64,000 nt of DNA, from NCBI GenBank assembly GCA_021153285.1, contig JAGKTT010000020.1:1-64000 (forward strand). The letters run 5' to 3'. Shown here piece after piece: positions 50,370 to 60,400 of the stretch. How positions within the stretch are numbered: position 1 is the stretch's first letter; each line of letters opens with the position of its first letter. The notes under the pieces are model-generated. The model had not been told where the DNA came from. It worked only from the letters and a program-made list of their open reading frames with translations, and searched no databases. This DNA comes from Bacteroidia bacterium. GTDB lineage: Bacteria; Bacteroidota; Bacteroidia; Bacteroidales; UBA932. A program made the translations under genes and the position numbers.

Positions 50370-52301
50370 ATGAAGAAAATATTAATAACACTGACTGCTA
50401 TTGCTCTTGCAGCCTGCACCACCAGGCCGGCCTTCGATCCTGCCTCAGTCGCTGATGCTACATCAGAGCAGGTCGCACGAGTAGAGCCGCTTTCGTGGTG
50501 GACCGGTATGAAGATGCCGCTTCAGCTTCTTGTTCAGGGAGAAGGAATCTCTGAATACAATGTCGCAATCGAGGGTGGAAAAGGAGTATCTGTCGAGAAG
50601 ATCAATAAGGCTGACAGCCCGAACTACCTTTTCGTAGATGTGAAGGTGGCCTCGAATGCCCAGCCAGGAACATATTACATCGTATTCTCCAAGGACGGAC
50701 AGTCATTCAAATATCCTTATGAGATAGCGGCTCGTCGTGAGGGTTCTGCAGAAAGAACCAGCTTCACCACAGCCGATATGATATATCTCATTATGCCGGA
50801 CCGCTTTGCTAATGGTGATCCTTCGAATGACTCTGTCGATGGTATGCCTGATAAGGTGGCTCGTAATCTGGCTTTCGGCCGTCACGGCGGTGATATCCAG
50901 GGTATAATTAACCATCTTGATTATATCAGCGAACTTGGTGCTACTGCGATCTGGTGTACTCCTTTGATCGAGGATAATCTTCCTTGGGTCACATATCACG
51001 GCTATGCTTGTACAGACTACTATCACATTGACGCCCGTTTCGGTGATAATGATCTTTTCAGGACCTATGTGCAGAAGGCTCACGAGAAGGATCTGAAGAT
51101 CATTATGGACATCGTTCCTAACCACGCCGCTTCGGGGCATTGGTGGATGAAGGACACTCCATTCAAGGACTGGTATCACGTGTTCGACACATACACAGGA
51201 TCGAATATCGTATTCTCTACCAATATGGACCCTAACGCTTCGAAACAGGATCTTTACATCCAGGAAAGCGGATGGTTCGACCGTACAATGGTGGATATGA
51301 ATCTTGATAACCCTTTTGTGCTGAAATATTTCCAGCAGTGGGCGATCTGGTGGATCGAATGGGCTGACCTCGACGGCTTCCGCGTGGATACATATCCATA
51401 CAATGAGAAGGATCCTATGGCGCAGTGGTGTGCCGCAGTGATGAACGAGTATCCGAACTTCAATATCGTAGGAGAGTGCTGGACGACCTCCATCCCTCAG
51501 CTTGCATACTGGCAGGGCGGCAACGAAAACAAGGACGGTTTCGACTCACACCTCAAGTCGATTATGGATTTCCCGCTCCACGACGCTCTTCGTGCAGGCT
51601 TGGTGGAAGATAATCCGGGCTGGGGTCAGGGCATCCTTCGTGTGTATGATATCCTTTCACACGATTTCGTATATCACGATCTTTCCAATATGATGATCTT
51701 CCCTGGAAATCACGATACTGCCCGTCTCGGTGATGCCCTCCGCAAGAACCCGGACCGTGTCAAGATCGTTATGGCAATGATGGCTACAATGCGTGGTTAT
51801 CCGCAGATCTTCGCCGGTGACGAGCTTATGTTCGTGTCGAACAATCTCAGGGACGCAGGCGATCACGGCGGACTCCGCGTGGACTTCCCGGGCGGATGGG
51901 AAGGTGACGAAATGAATCTCTTCACTGCGGAAGGCCGTGCGAAGGCATCAAAGAATACAGACGGTCTCGAAGTACCTCAGGGCCAGGCGGCTGACCTCTT
52001 TGATTTCGTAAGCCATCTCTTCCAGTGGAGAAAGACGAAGGATGTCATCCACAACGGAAAGACAATGCATTTTATGACCCGAGACAATACGTACGGCTAC
52101 TTCCGTTATGATGAGGATGATGTGGTATTCGTATATATCAATAACTCCCTCGAGCCGAAGAACATTCCTTGGACATACTACAAGGAGATTTCAGAAGGAC
52201 TCACAGGCGGAGTCAATGTAATGACAGGCGAACCTTTCGAGGTCTCGGATGCAACAGTAGTCGCTCCTCAGTCGGTTCTCATAGTTGAATTCAATAAATA
52301 A
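50370..52301 (+). CDS. GH13 neopullulanase-like lipoprotein (SusA type)
   Basis: A 643-residue enzyme with a lipoprotein signal (IALAACTTRPAFDP), an N-terminal cyclomaltodextrinase-type domain (VEPLSWWTGMK), a GH13 barrel with Asp340 (GFRVDTYPYNE), Glu369 (IVGECW) and Asp449 (PGNHD), and a C-terminal domain. It is very close to the protein from 36952-38889 over its whole length, including long identical stretches such as YIVFSKDGQSFKYPYEIAAR. The main difference is lipid anchoring here against a soluble signal there. An in-frame upstream start would begin in the preceding gene and lacks a signal, so the ATG at 50370 is used. Confidence 0.92.
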   Translation: MKKILITLTAIALAACTTRPAFDPASVADATSEQVARVEPLSWWTGMKMPLQLLVQGEGISEYNVAIEGGKGVSVEKINKADSPNYLFVDVKVASNAQPGTYYIVFSKDGQSFKYPYEIAARREGSAERTSFTTADMIYLIMPDRFANGDPSNDSVDGMPDKVARNLAFGRHGGDIQGIINHLDYISELGATAIWCTPLIEDNLPWVTYHGYACTDYYHIDARFGDNDLFRTYVQKAHEKDLKIIMDIVPNHAASGHWWMKDTPFKDWYHVFDTYTGSNIVFSTNMDPNASKQDLYIQESGWFDRTMVDMNLDNPFVLKYFQQWAIWWIEWADLDGFRVDTYPYNEKDPMAQWCAAVMNEYPNFNIVGECWTTSIPQLAYWQGGNENKDGFDSHLKSIMDFPLHDALRAGLVEDNPGWGQGILRVYDILSHDFVYHDLSNMMIFPGNHDTARLGDALRKNPDRVKIVMAMMATMRGYPQIFAGDELMFVSNNLRDAGDHGGLRVDFPGGWEGDEMNLFTAEGRAKASKNTDGLEVPQGQAADLFDFVSHLFQWRKTKDVIHNGKTMHFMTRDNTYGYFRYDEDDVVFVYINNSLEPKNIPWTYYKEISEGLTGGVNVMTGEPFEVSDATVVAPQSVLIVEFNK

Positions 52302-52309
52302 CACTATAA

Positions 52310-54514
52310 ATGAAAAAAATACTCTCAGCAATTTCAACCCTCGCCCTCTTCGCAGCCTGCACAGCGACGCAGCCTGCCGGCGAAGTGACTGATGTCCAGA
52401 CCCTCAAGTCACCGGACGGAAATATGGAAATGACCTTCCAGCTCACAGCAGAAGGCACTCCGCAGTACGCCCTCAACTACGGCGACCAGAAGGTGATTCT
52501 TCCTTCAGACCTCGGATTCGAATTCCGTGGAGTGCTCAAGGCACAGAAAATCGTCTACAATGCAGATGGTACCATCTCAAAAGAAGACCGCCAGCCTTGC
52601 AACTCTTTCTATGACGGTTTCGCCCTCGAAAGCGTAGAAACTTCTACATTTGACGAGACTTGGGAGCCTGTATGGGGAGAGGAAGCCCAGATACGCAACC
52701 ATTACAACGAACTTCTCGTAAACCTCGTCCAGACTTCTACCGACAGAAAGATGGCCATCCGTTTCCGTCTCTATGACGATGGTCTCGGATTCCGTTACGA
52801 GTTCCCATATCAGAGCAAGCTCAGCTACTTCGTGATCAAGGAGGAAATGACTCAGTTCGCTCTCGCTGGAGACCACACAGCTTGGTGGGTACCGGGAGAT
52901 TACGATACTCAGGAGTACAATTTCACAGAGTGCCGCCTTTCAGAGATTGCAGGCAAGATGCAGGATGCCATCTGCGGAAATGACTCGCAGACCCCTTACT
53001 CTGTGAACGGTGTGCAGACATCCCTCCAGATGCGTACAGACAGCGGTCTTTACATCAATATCCACGAGGCTGCCCTTCTCGACTATCCTTGTATGCACCT
53101 CGAGCTTGACCCTAAGACAATGACATTCACATCACATCTTACACCGGATGCGCAGGGATGGAAGGGTCGTATGCAGACCCCTTGCAACACGCCTTGGCGT
53201 ACCGTCCAGGTGGCTCCAAGCGCAACAGCTCAGCTCGCTTCACGCCTCATCCTTAACCTTAACGAGCCTTGCGCCCTCGAGAGCACAGATTGGATCAAAC
53301 CGGTGAAGTACATCGGCGTATGGTGGGAAATGATCACAGGAAAGGGCTCTTGGTCGTACACCAACGATTTTGCTTCTGTCCAGCTCGGCAAGACTGACTA
53401 CGCTTCGGCAACTCCTAACGGAACCCACTCGGCAAACAATGAGAAGGTTCGTCGTTATATTGACTTTGCTGCAGAGCACGGATTCTCTCAGGTTCTCGTT
53501 GAGGGATGGAACGAAGGATGGGAAGACTGGGCCAACTGCAACAAGGACTATGTCTTCGATTTCGTGACTCCATATCCTGACTTCGATATCGCTGCATTGA
53601 ACAAATATGCTCACTCTAAGGGTGTCAGGATTATGATGCACCACGAGACCTCTTCGTCAGTACGCAACTACGAGCGTCACCTCGATCAGGCACTCGACCT
53701 TATGGATAAATATGGCTACAATGCCATCAAGAGCGGTTATGTCGGTGATATTCTCCCTATAGGTGAACACCACTACAGCCAGTCTCTCATCAACCACTAT
53801 ATGTATGTGGTGAAGAAGGCTGCAGAGCACAAGATTATGCTCAACGGTCACGAGATGGTTCGTCCTACCGGACTTTGCCGTACATACCCTAACCTCATCG
53901 GCAGCGAGTCTGCCCGCGGTACAGAGTATCAGGCATTCGGAGGTACAATGCCTCACCACGTGACAATCCTTCCGTTCACCCGTCTCAACGGTGGTCCTAT
54001 GGACTACACTCCTGGTATCTTCTTCCAGGACCTTGCTTCTGTGACCGGCGGAAAGAACAATTCTTGGGTCAATGCGACAATAGCCAACCAGCTTGCGCTT
54101 TATGTAACACTCTATTCACCTCTCCAGATGGCTGCAGACCTTCCGGAACACTATGCTCAGTTTATGGATGCATTCCAGTTCATAAAGGATGTCGACATCG
54201 ATTGGATCCAGTCGAAATATCTCCTTGCCGAGCCGGGTGAGTATGTGGTCATCGCCCGTCAGGGCAAGAAGGACGGCCAGTGGTTCTGCGGCGGTGTGAC
54301 CGATGACAATGCGCGCACCCTCGAAGTTCCTCTCCAGTTCCTCGATCCTGAGAAGACCTACGAGGCGACAATCTATCGTGATGCAGACGATGCACACTAC
54401 AAGAACAATCCGCAGGCATACGTGATCGAGAAGCGTAATGTGACATTCCAAGATTGCCTTCCTATAAAGATGGCTGCCGGCGGCGGATTCGCGATCTCGT
54501 TTGAAGAAAAATAA
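52310..54514 (+). CDS. susB: GH97 alpha-glucosidase (SusB-like)
   Basis: A 734-residue lipoprotein (LFAACTATQPAG) of GH97, which releases glucose from maltodextrins. The N-terminal beta-sandwich (LKSPDGNMEMTFQL, WWVPGDYD) precedes the barrel. Glu446 (MHHETSS), Glu515 (NGHEMVRP) and Glu539 (ESARGTEY) are spaced 69 and 24 residues apart, exactly as Glu439, Glu508 and Glu532 of B. thetaiotaomicron SusB. IKSGYVG has Gly where retaining GH97 enzymes have a nucleophile Asp, so this is an inverting alpha-glucosidase. It starts 8 nt after the GH13 gene. Confidence 0.95.
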   Translation: MKKILSAISTLALFAACTATQPAGEVTDVQTLKSPDGNMEMTFQLTAEGTPQYALNYGDQKVILPSDLGFEFRGVLKAQKIVYNADGTISKEDRQPCNSFYDGFALESVETSTFDETWEPVWGEEAQIRNHYNELLVNLVQTSTDRKMAIRFRLYDDGLGFRYEFPYQSKLSYFVIKEEMTQFALAGDHTAWWVPGDYDTQEYNFTECRLSEIAGKMQDAICGNDSQTPYSVNGVQTSLQMRTDSGLYINIHEAALLDYPCMHLELDPKTMTFTSHLTPDAQGWKGRMQTPCNTPWRTVQVAPSATAQLASRLILNLNEPCALESTDWIKPVKYIGVWWEMITGKGSWSYTNDFASVQLGKTDYASATPNGTHSANNEKVRRYIDFAAEHGFSQVLVEGWNEGWEDWANCNKDYVFDFVTPYPDFDIAALNKYAHSKGVRIMMHHETSSSVRNYERHLDQALDLMDKYGYNAIKSGYVGDILPIGEHHYSQSLINHYMYVVKKAAEHKIMLNGHEMVRPTGLCRTYPNLIGSESARGTEYQAFGGTMPHHVTILPFTRLNGGPMDYTPGIFFQDLASVTGGKNNSWVNATIANQLALYVTLYSPLQMAADLPEHYAQFMDAFQFIKDVDIDWIQSKYLLAEPGEYVVIARQGKKDGQWFCGGVTDDNARTLEVPLQFLDPEKTYEATIYRDADDAHYKNNPQAYVIEKRNVTFQDCLPIKMAAGGGFAISFEEK

Positions 54515-54553
54515 ATTGAAGTCTTTATATTAACCAACACTATTTACTAAAAA

Positions 54554-54691
54554 ATGAAGAAAACCAACAATTTCGCCCCAGTGATGGGGTATGCATCTCC
54601 CGAAGTTAAAGTAGTGGAGATTGCTGCAGAGGGTGTTCTCTGCCAGAGCGGACAGTTCGAAGAGTGGAACGAAGACACTCTCGAGTGGTAA
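54554..54691 (+). CDS. Small protein of unknown function (45 residues)
   Basis: An ATG with an A-rich leader opens a 45-codon frame. The product starts MKKTNNFAPVMGY, then ASPEVKVVEIAAEGVLCQSG, and ends FEEWNEDTLEW. It has no membrane helix or export signal. The pattern (basic N-terminus, P-x-V-x-V-V-E-I, a conserved-looking V-L-C-x-S-G and an acidic W-rich tail) is like short proteins I recall near surface-protein genes in Bacteroidales. The function is unknown. It lies 39 nt after the GH97 gene and 32 nt before the next lipoprotein gene, in the same direction, so it is probably cotranscribed. Confidence 0.6.
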   Translation: MKKTNNFAPVMGYASPEVKVVEIAAEGVLCQSGQFEEWNEDTLEW

Positions 54692-54723
54692 CAGATGTAA
54701 AACCATTAATGAATCAAGGAACA

Positions 54724-57045
54724 ATGAAAAGAATCTATTCATTTATGTTTGCAGCTGTTGCCGCATTCGCAGCAGCTTCTTGTGCACAGGAGCTTGACAA
54801 TCAGGTTCCTGCAGGTGAGACAAAGGTTTATACAGCAGCAGTAGATGGTGCTGAAACCAAGGCGGCTCTTGATGGAAGGTCTACAAACTGGGAGAACAAT
54901 GATGTTATCCTTCTTTATGATGGAACAGCAGCAGCAAAGTATGTAACTGCTCTTGAATCTCCTGCTTCAACAGCGAACTTTACTCTTGTAGAAAATGAAA
55001 CAGCTCTTGCCGGCAATAAGGTTATTGCTGTATATCCAGAGTGGGCTGATGGTTACAAGTCATCAGTAGCTGACATAGAGAAGAAGGCTCTCAGCAAGGC
55101 ATATCTTACTCCAAATCAGAAGGCAAAGGTAGGTACATATGATCCTAATGCAGCTATTGCAATGGCTTATACAGAGGATAACCACCTTGAGTTTAAGAAT
55201 GCTACAACTCTTCTTAAGTTCACTGTATCCACTGAGAATGTAGAAGCAGTTACTCTCTATTCAATCGGTGGTGAGAAGCTTACAGGTGAGTGGGCTATTG
55301 ATTATAATAATGGTGCACCTAAGGCAACTCCAGCAGAGGGAGATGCATCTACAGATTGGGTGGAACTCAGCGCAGGTGAGGATGGTGTTTTCGAGGTAGG
55401 TAAAGACTACTATATCTCTGTTTACCCTCAAACCCTTGCAAGTGGTTTTGCTGTTCAATTCAGCTTCGAGGGTGTAAACGGAAAGCAGCTTGTAAAGAAG
55501 TATGAGTCACCTGTAGAGTTCAAACGTAACGTAATTCTCAATATCGGTAATTATGAGTTTACCGGAACTATCGTGCCTGAAGAGCCTGCGGCAGAGTGGG
55601 CAATTGCTGGAACATTCAATGAGTGGAACACTAAAGCTAATCCTATGGCTCTTGAGAATGGTTTCTATGTCGCAAAGAACATTACAGGTCTTAACTTTAC
55701 AGCACAGGCCGATGCGTCTAACAAGACTTCTGCTACAGGATTCCAGTTTATCAATAAAGGTGCTTGGAAAGGTGGTGAAGGTAAGGTTACTGCCGGTACT
55801 TGGGCTTGGGTTTGGAATGACAATGGTCAGAATATCTATGTAAATGGCGCGGCCGCAGAAACTGCATATGATATCTATCTTAACCCAACTCAGGATGCTA
55901 ACGGTGGTATCAAATTCGTGGTTGTAGCTGCAGGAGCGGCGATGCCAGAAGATAAGCCGGCTGAAGAAGTAAAGGTAGAATATTGGGCTGTCGTTGGTAC
56001 TATGACTGATAACTGGACCTCTGAAATCAAGATGACTCTTGAAGGCGATTGGTATGTAGTTGAGAATGTAAAATTGACTAATGCAGATAAGTTTAAGTTC
56101 CGTGCTAACGGTAACTGGAATGACGGAACGCCTAATAGAGGTGCAGAAGGTGGATCTGAGGTGGTTTGCATTTCTGAGGGGGTGGATACCAAGGTCGTTC
56201 AGGGTGGAAAAGATATGTGTGTTGCGCTTGATGGTATCTATAGTATGCATCTTCATAAGAATGCAGAGACTGCTAAGGTTGTCAAGACTGGAGATATCGT
56301 GGTTGAGGAACCAGATGTTACAACTCCAGGAGAGGATTCAGAGTGGGCGCTTGTTGGAGCGTTTAGCGGATGGGCTGATAAACTCTTTGTTACAACCGAA
56401 GATGCTAATGTCGTGGTTTATAAATCTGTTGCTATGAAGGCTGCTGAAGGATTCCTTGTTAGAAAGCCAGCAACAGAGTGGGCTGATAAGTATGGTGCAG
56501 GCAATGTGAATTATCTGAAGTCTAATCATTACATTACAACATCTAAGGATGGAGCTGATATGTGCTTGGAATCAGATGGCACATATGATATTTACTTCAA
56601 TACATCTACTAAGGCTTTGTATGTCATGGAAGCAGGTAAAGATTACTCAACTGCAACACAGCAGACTGTTAATGGTGAGGAGCCAAAGCAGGAGGAGCCA
56701 GAGGTAACAGCTAACGTACTTTATCTTAAGCCAAATTCAAATTGGAAAAAGGACAATGCTCGTTTTGCGGCTTATTTCTTTATAAAGGATACTGATAAGA
56801 ATGCTTGGGTAAGCATGACTGATTCAGATAAGGATGGTTATTATGAGGTGAATATTCCTGAAGGATATACTTTTGGTGATTATGTGATCTTCTGTCGTAT
56901 GAATCCTAGTACCACTTCCAATAATTGGAATAATAAGTGGAATCAGACTGGTGATCTTGTGATTCCTAAAGATGGTAAAAACTTGTTTACTTTACCAAAT
57001 GGAGCTTGGGATGGTAGCAAATCTACTTGGTCTGTAAAGCAGTAA
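54724..57045 (+). CDS. Fimbrillin-like / SusE-F-like starch-binding lipoprotein
   Basis: A 773-residue lipoprotein (AAASCAQELDNQ). Residues about 25-280 resemble the fimbrillin/Mfa-type fold (ETKAALDGRSTNWENNDVI; FKRNVILNIGNYEF). Three repeated domains follow at about 290-395, 417-520 and 539-640, opening with EWAIAGTFNEW, YWAVVGTMTDNW and EWALVGAFSGW, like SusE/SusF starch-binding domains. The last module (about 665-773, LYLKPNSNWKKDNARFAAYF) has a close match inside the next gene's product (residues 194-298). The DNA is more AT-rich and its codon use looser than in its neighbours. It probably acts as a surface glucan-binding protein. A terminator follows. Confidence 0.8.
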   Translation: MKRIYSFMFAAVAAFAAASCAQELDNQVPAGETKVYTAAVDGAETKAALDGRSTNWENNDVILLYDGTAAAKYVTALESPASTANFTLVENETALAGNKVIAVYPEWADGYKSSVADIEKKALSKAYLTPNQKAKVGTYDPNAAIAMAYTEDNHLEFKNATTLLKFTVSTENVEAVTLYSIGGEKLTGEWAIDYNNGAPKATPAEGDASTDWVELSAGEDGVFEVGKDYYISVYPQTLASGFAVQFSFEGVNGKQLVKKYESPVEFKRNVILNIGNYEFTGTIVPEEPAAEWAIAGTFNEWNTKANPMALENGFYVAKNITGLNFTAQADASNKTSATGFQFINKGAWKGGEGKVTAGTWAWVWNDNGQNIYVNGAAAETAYDIYLNPTQDANGGIKFVVVAAGAAMPEDKPAEEVKVEYWAVVGTMTDNWTSEIKMTLEGDWYVVENVKLTNADKFKFRANGNWNDGTPNRGAEGGSEVVCISEGVDTKVVQGGKDMCVALDGIYSMHLHKNAETAKVVKTGDIVVEEPDVTTPGEDSEWALVGAFSGWADKLFVTTEDANVVVYKSVAMKAAEGFLVRKPATEWADKYGAGNVNYLKSNHYITTSKDGADMCLESDGTYDIYFNTSTKALYVMEAGKDYSTATQQTVNGEEPKQEEPEVTANVLYLKPNSNWKKDNARFAAYFFIKDTDKNAWVSMTDSDKDGYYEVNIPEGYTFGDYVIFCRMNPSTTSNNWNNKWNQTGDLVIPKDGKNLFTLPNGAWDGSKSTWSVKQ

Positions 57046-57066
57046 TCTTTGAACAAAATGTATTGA

Positions 57067-57108
57067 TATTGCCCGGAGCATTATAAATCTGCTTCGGGCT
57101 TTTTTTTG
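57067..57108 (+). terminator. Terminator after the binding lipoprotein
   Basis: GCCCGGAGCA (57071-57080) pairs with TGCTTCGGGC (57090-57099), followed by eight or more T. This is a strong terminator, so the next gene needs its own promoter. Confidence 0.88.
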
Positions 57109-57447
57109 ACGAGTATATCTCGTTGAGCGGAAAAAATGCTGCTGATTGCATTCCACCCGCTCGGGCCAGAAATAGCCCAAAGTCGCCCGAACGGTCATCC
57201 AAACTGGAAATTCTGATGATTTATAGTACTGCTCGGTCAAGTTTGGGGCAAAAGTCGCCCGAGCGATATGTAATTCAACACCGGGTGCCGCGCCCCCTTG
57301 TTTGAACGACGACATATTCCGTCCGTCCCGAAAAAATGACCGCTCATCCGTACCATTGGCCCTTTGGTCGGGAGATTTTCGTGAAGTAGGTGATTATGTG
57401 TATCTTTAAAGATTGATTTATATTGAAACTAACCAACAATACACTTT
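57109..57447 (+). promoter_or_regulatory. Control region before the large GH13 gene
   Basis: No gene is seen in this 340-bp gap. Two related segments, 57159-57192 and 57231-57265, both start GCTCGG and end AAAGTCGCCCGA(A/G)CG, a degenerate direct repeat. TATCTTTA at 57401-57408 is a likely -7 box with TTTTCG about 20 nt upstream, giving a leader of about 35 nt. The open frame at 57123-57305 has no coding signature. Confidence 0.45.
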
Positions 57448-60400
57448 ATGAAGTCTATGATGAAGGCCTTTCTGGCCGTAGTTCTCGGAGCATTGTCGTT
57501 CGTGTCCTGCCTGGACGAAACGATGCAGATGACTCCTGAGGTACCTGAGGGTGCGGTGTCTTATACCGCTTATGTGGATGGCCAGGACACCAAGGCCGAA
57601 CTTGACGGCAATGTCTCTATGTGGAAGGGTGAAGAGTGGATCCAGATAGTGGGCCGCAACGGAAACTATTGGTTCAATGCCAATGTCACCTCTCCTTCAG
57701 CCTCTGCCGTATTTACATACAACGGCAATAACGGCCAGTTCAAGGAGAATGATGTGATGGCGGTATATCCGGCTGGTGATGTGAATTATGGAAAGGATTT
57801 CGAGAATATGGTCCTTACCAATGTCACTCTTCCTGCTGTGCAGACTGCGGTGGCGGGATCTTATGATCCCAAGGCTGCGGTGGCTGTTGCTTATGCTACT
57901 GGTAATACTCTGAATTTCAGGAATGTAGTCACTCTTCTTAAGTTCAAGATGGGCTCAGACGGAGTGAAGAATGTTACCATCTGGGGAGATGTTCCTGAGG
58001 GAGAAGGTTCTACTGCACAGACCGGAATGCTGTATCTTACACCTAATTCGAACTGGAAGGTGGATGGTGCTCGTTTCGCTGCTTATTTCTGGGGTGGTTC
58101 GCAAGGGGAAGTGTGGAAAGATATGACTTCAGTGTCAGGTCAGACAGACCTTTATCAGTGTGAGGCTCCGTCCGGATATACCAATGTCATCTTCTGTCGT
58201 ATGAATGGAGGTGCTTCTGCAAACAACTGGAACAATAAGTGGAATCAGACCTCAGATCTTACATTCTCAGCAAATGGCAACAATCATTACACAGTAAGTG
58301 AAGGTGCTTGGGATAAGGGCAGCGGTTCTTGGTCGATATTCCACGCGACTGCCCGTAACGGAATCTCAGGCACAGGAAAAGTCACATACAATAACGGCAA
58401 TCCTGTGATGACCGGTGCTTCGAACAACTATGTTTCGATGAACGGAACATTCATCAAGGGCAAGACTTACTATATCGCTATCACTCCAATCGTATTCGAG
58501 AACGGCTTCACGATGGAGTTCAGCAATGACGGCGACTATAATAAATACGAAGTGAAGAGCACTTCGAAGAGGGTTGAGTTCAAGCGTAACACTATCTATG
58601 ACCTAGGAACTCTTGTGTCCGGCAATGAGACTGGTTTCTTCACTGATCCGGCTGTTCCGGATGCGGACCTGCCTTGTACTGTATTCTACCGACCAGCAGT
58701 AACAGATGATTTCTATGGCTATACCGAAGACCTTTATGCTCATATCTGGCTTAAGGACATCAATGGTATTGATGTTCCAGGCTGTGGAACCGAGTGGGGT
58801 GACAATGATGTGAGATATAAGTTCACAAATGTCGGTACTAATCTTTGGTCGTTGACACTGTCTCCAACCATCCGCGAGTGGTTCGGTTCCGGAGATACTC
58901 CGCTTCAGACCATCGGAATCATTGCCAGAAGCGAGGCTGCAGATGTTCAGACCGGAGATAATTTCATCACTGTGGCAGACAATCGTTATGGTGTCGAAAC
59001 TCCTCTTCCTGAAGGAATGCATCACGGTATCAATTACAATGCTGATGGCAGCGTCACTCTCGTCCTCTATGACCGTGATGACAATGGAAAGGGCAAGGGA
59101 TATTGCTACCTTTTGAGCGATCTCAGCGACTGGCAGAGAGATCCGGATTACGCAATGCACCGTGATGATGAGGAAGGGGTATGGTGGATCACACTTACTG
59201 ATCTTGATCCGGACAAGGAATATAAGTTCCAATATTCATATGGCGCGACTTCGTTTGATGACAGACGCACATTCGATCCATACACCGAGATCCTCTATGA
59301 CACCAGCAACGACCAGTGGATCAAGAGTGATGTGTATCCGGGTCTGGGCAATTATCAGACTACAGGATTCGTTTCCGCATTCCAGATCAATCGTCCTGAG
59401 TACAATTGGAAAGTAGCTGATTATCAGATTGAAGATGAAAACGACCTGGTGATCTACGAGCTCCATCTGCGCGACTTCACCGACAATGCCTACGGTGAGG
59501 GAAACATCAAGGCCGCAATGGAATATCTTGATTATCTTGAGAATCTCGGTGTCAATGCTATCGAGCTTATGCCTGTCCAGGAGTTTGACGGAAATGACAG
59601 CTGGGGCTACGGTACTCACGCATACTTTGCACTGGATAAGGTCTATGGAACCCGTGAGGCTTATAAGGAGTTCATTGATGCCTGTCACCAGAGAGGAATG
59701 GCCGTGCTCTTCGATGTGGTCTATAATCACGCTACAGGAGCGCATCCATATGCGGCTCTTTACTGGGATGATGGAGCGGGAAATGTGACAGATGCCAATC
59801 CTTGGTTCTTTGTTGAGCCGACTCATCCGTACAATGTCTACCATCAGTGGGATCACAGCAATCCTATGTTCCGCGAATGCGTGAAGAAGAACCTCGAGTA
59901 TCTCATCAAGGAGTACAAGGTGGACGGATTCCGTTTCGACCTGACGAAGGGATTCATGCCTGGCCCGGGTGACGCGGAGTCTTATAATTCTGAGCGTGTA
60001 AATTACCTCAAGGAGTATCGTAACCATATCAAGTCGGTGGATCCGAATGCGGTGATGATCTGCGAGCATTTCGTCTGGTCTGAAAATTATGATCTCGGAA
60101 AGGCCGGCATCAAGGTATGGCAGAATATGAATCACTCGTTCAAGGAGTCAGCAATGGGCTGGATGTCAAATGCATCTTTTGACGGCCTTGTGGATAACGG
60201 CCTTCCTTTCGGAACACTCGTGGGTTATATGGAAAGCCATGATGAGGAAAGAACAATGGCCGCGGCTGAGCAGTATGGTGCTGACAGAGTCAAGGCTTCA
60301 TATGAACTCCGACTTGACAGGGCGGGAATCAATGCCGCATTCTTCCTTCTTACCCAGGGTCCTAAGATGATCTGGCAGTTCGGGGAGTTAGGTTACGATT

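Noticed and set aside
57123..57305. 60-codon frame in the gap before the large GH13 gene
   Set aside because: Low-information composition, overlap with degenerate direct repeats and no start context. Treated as non-coding.
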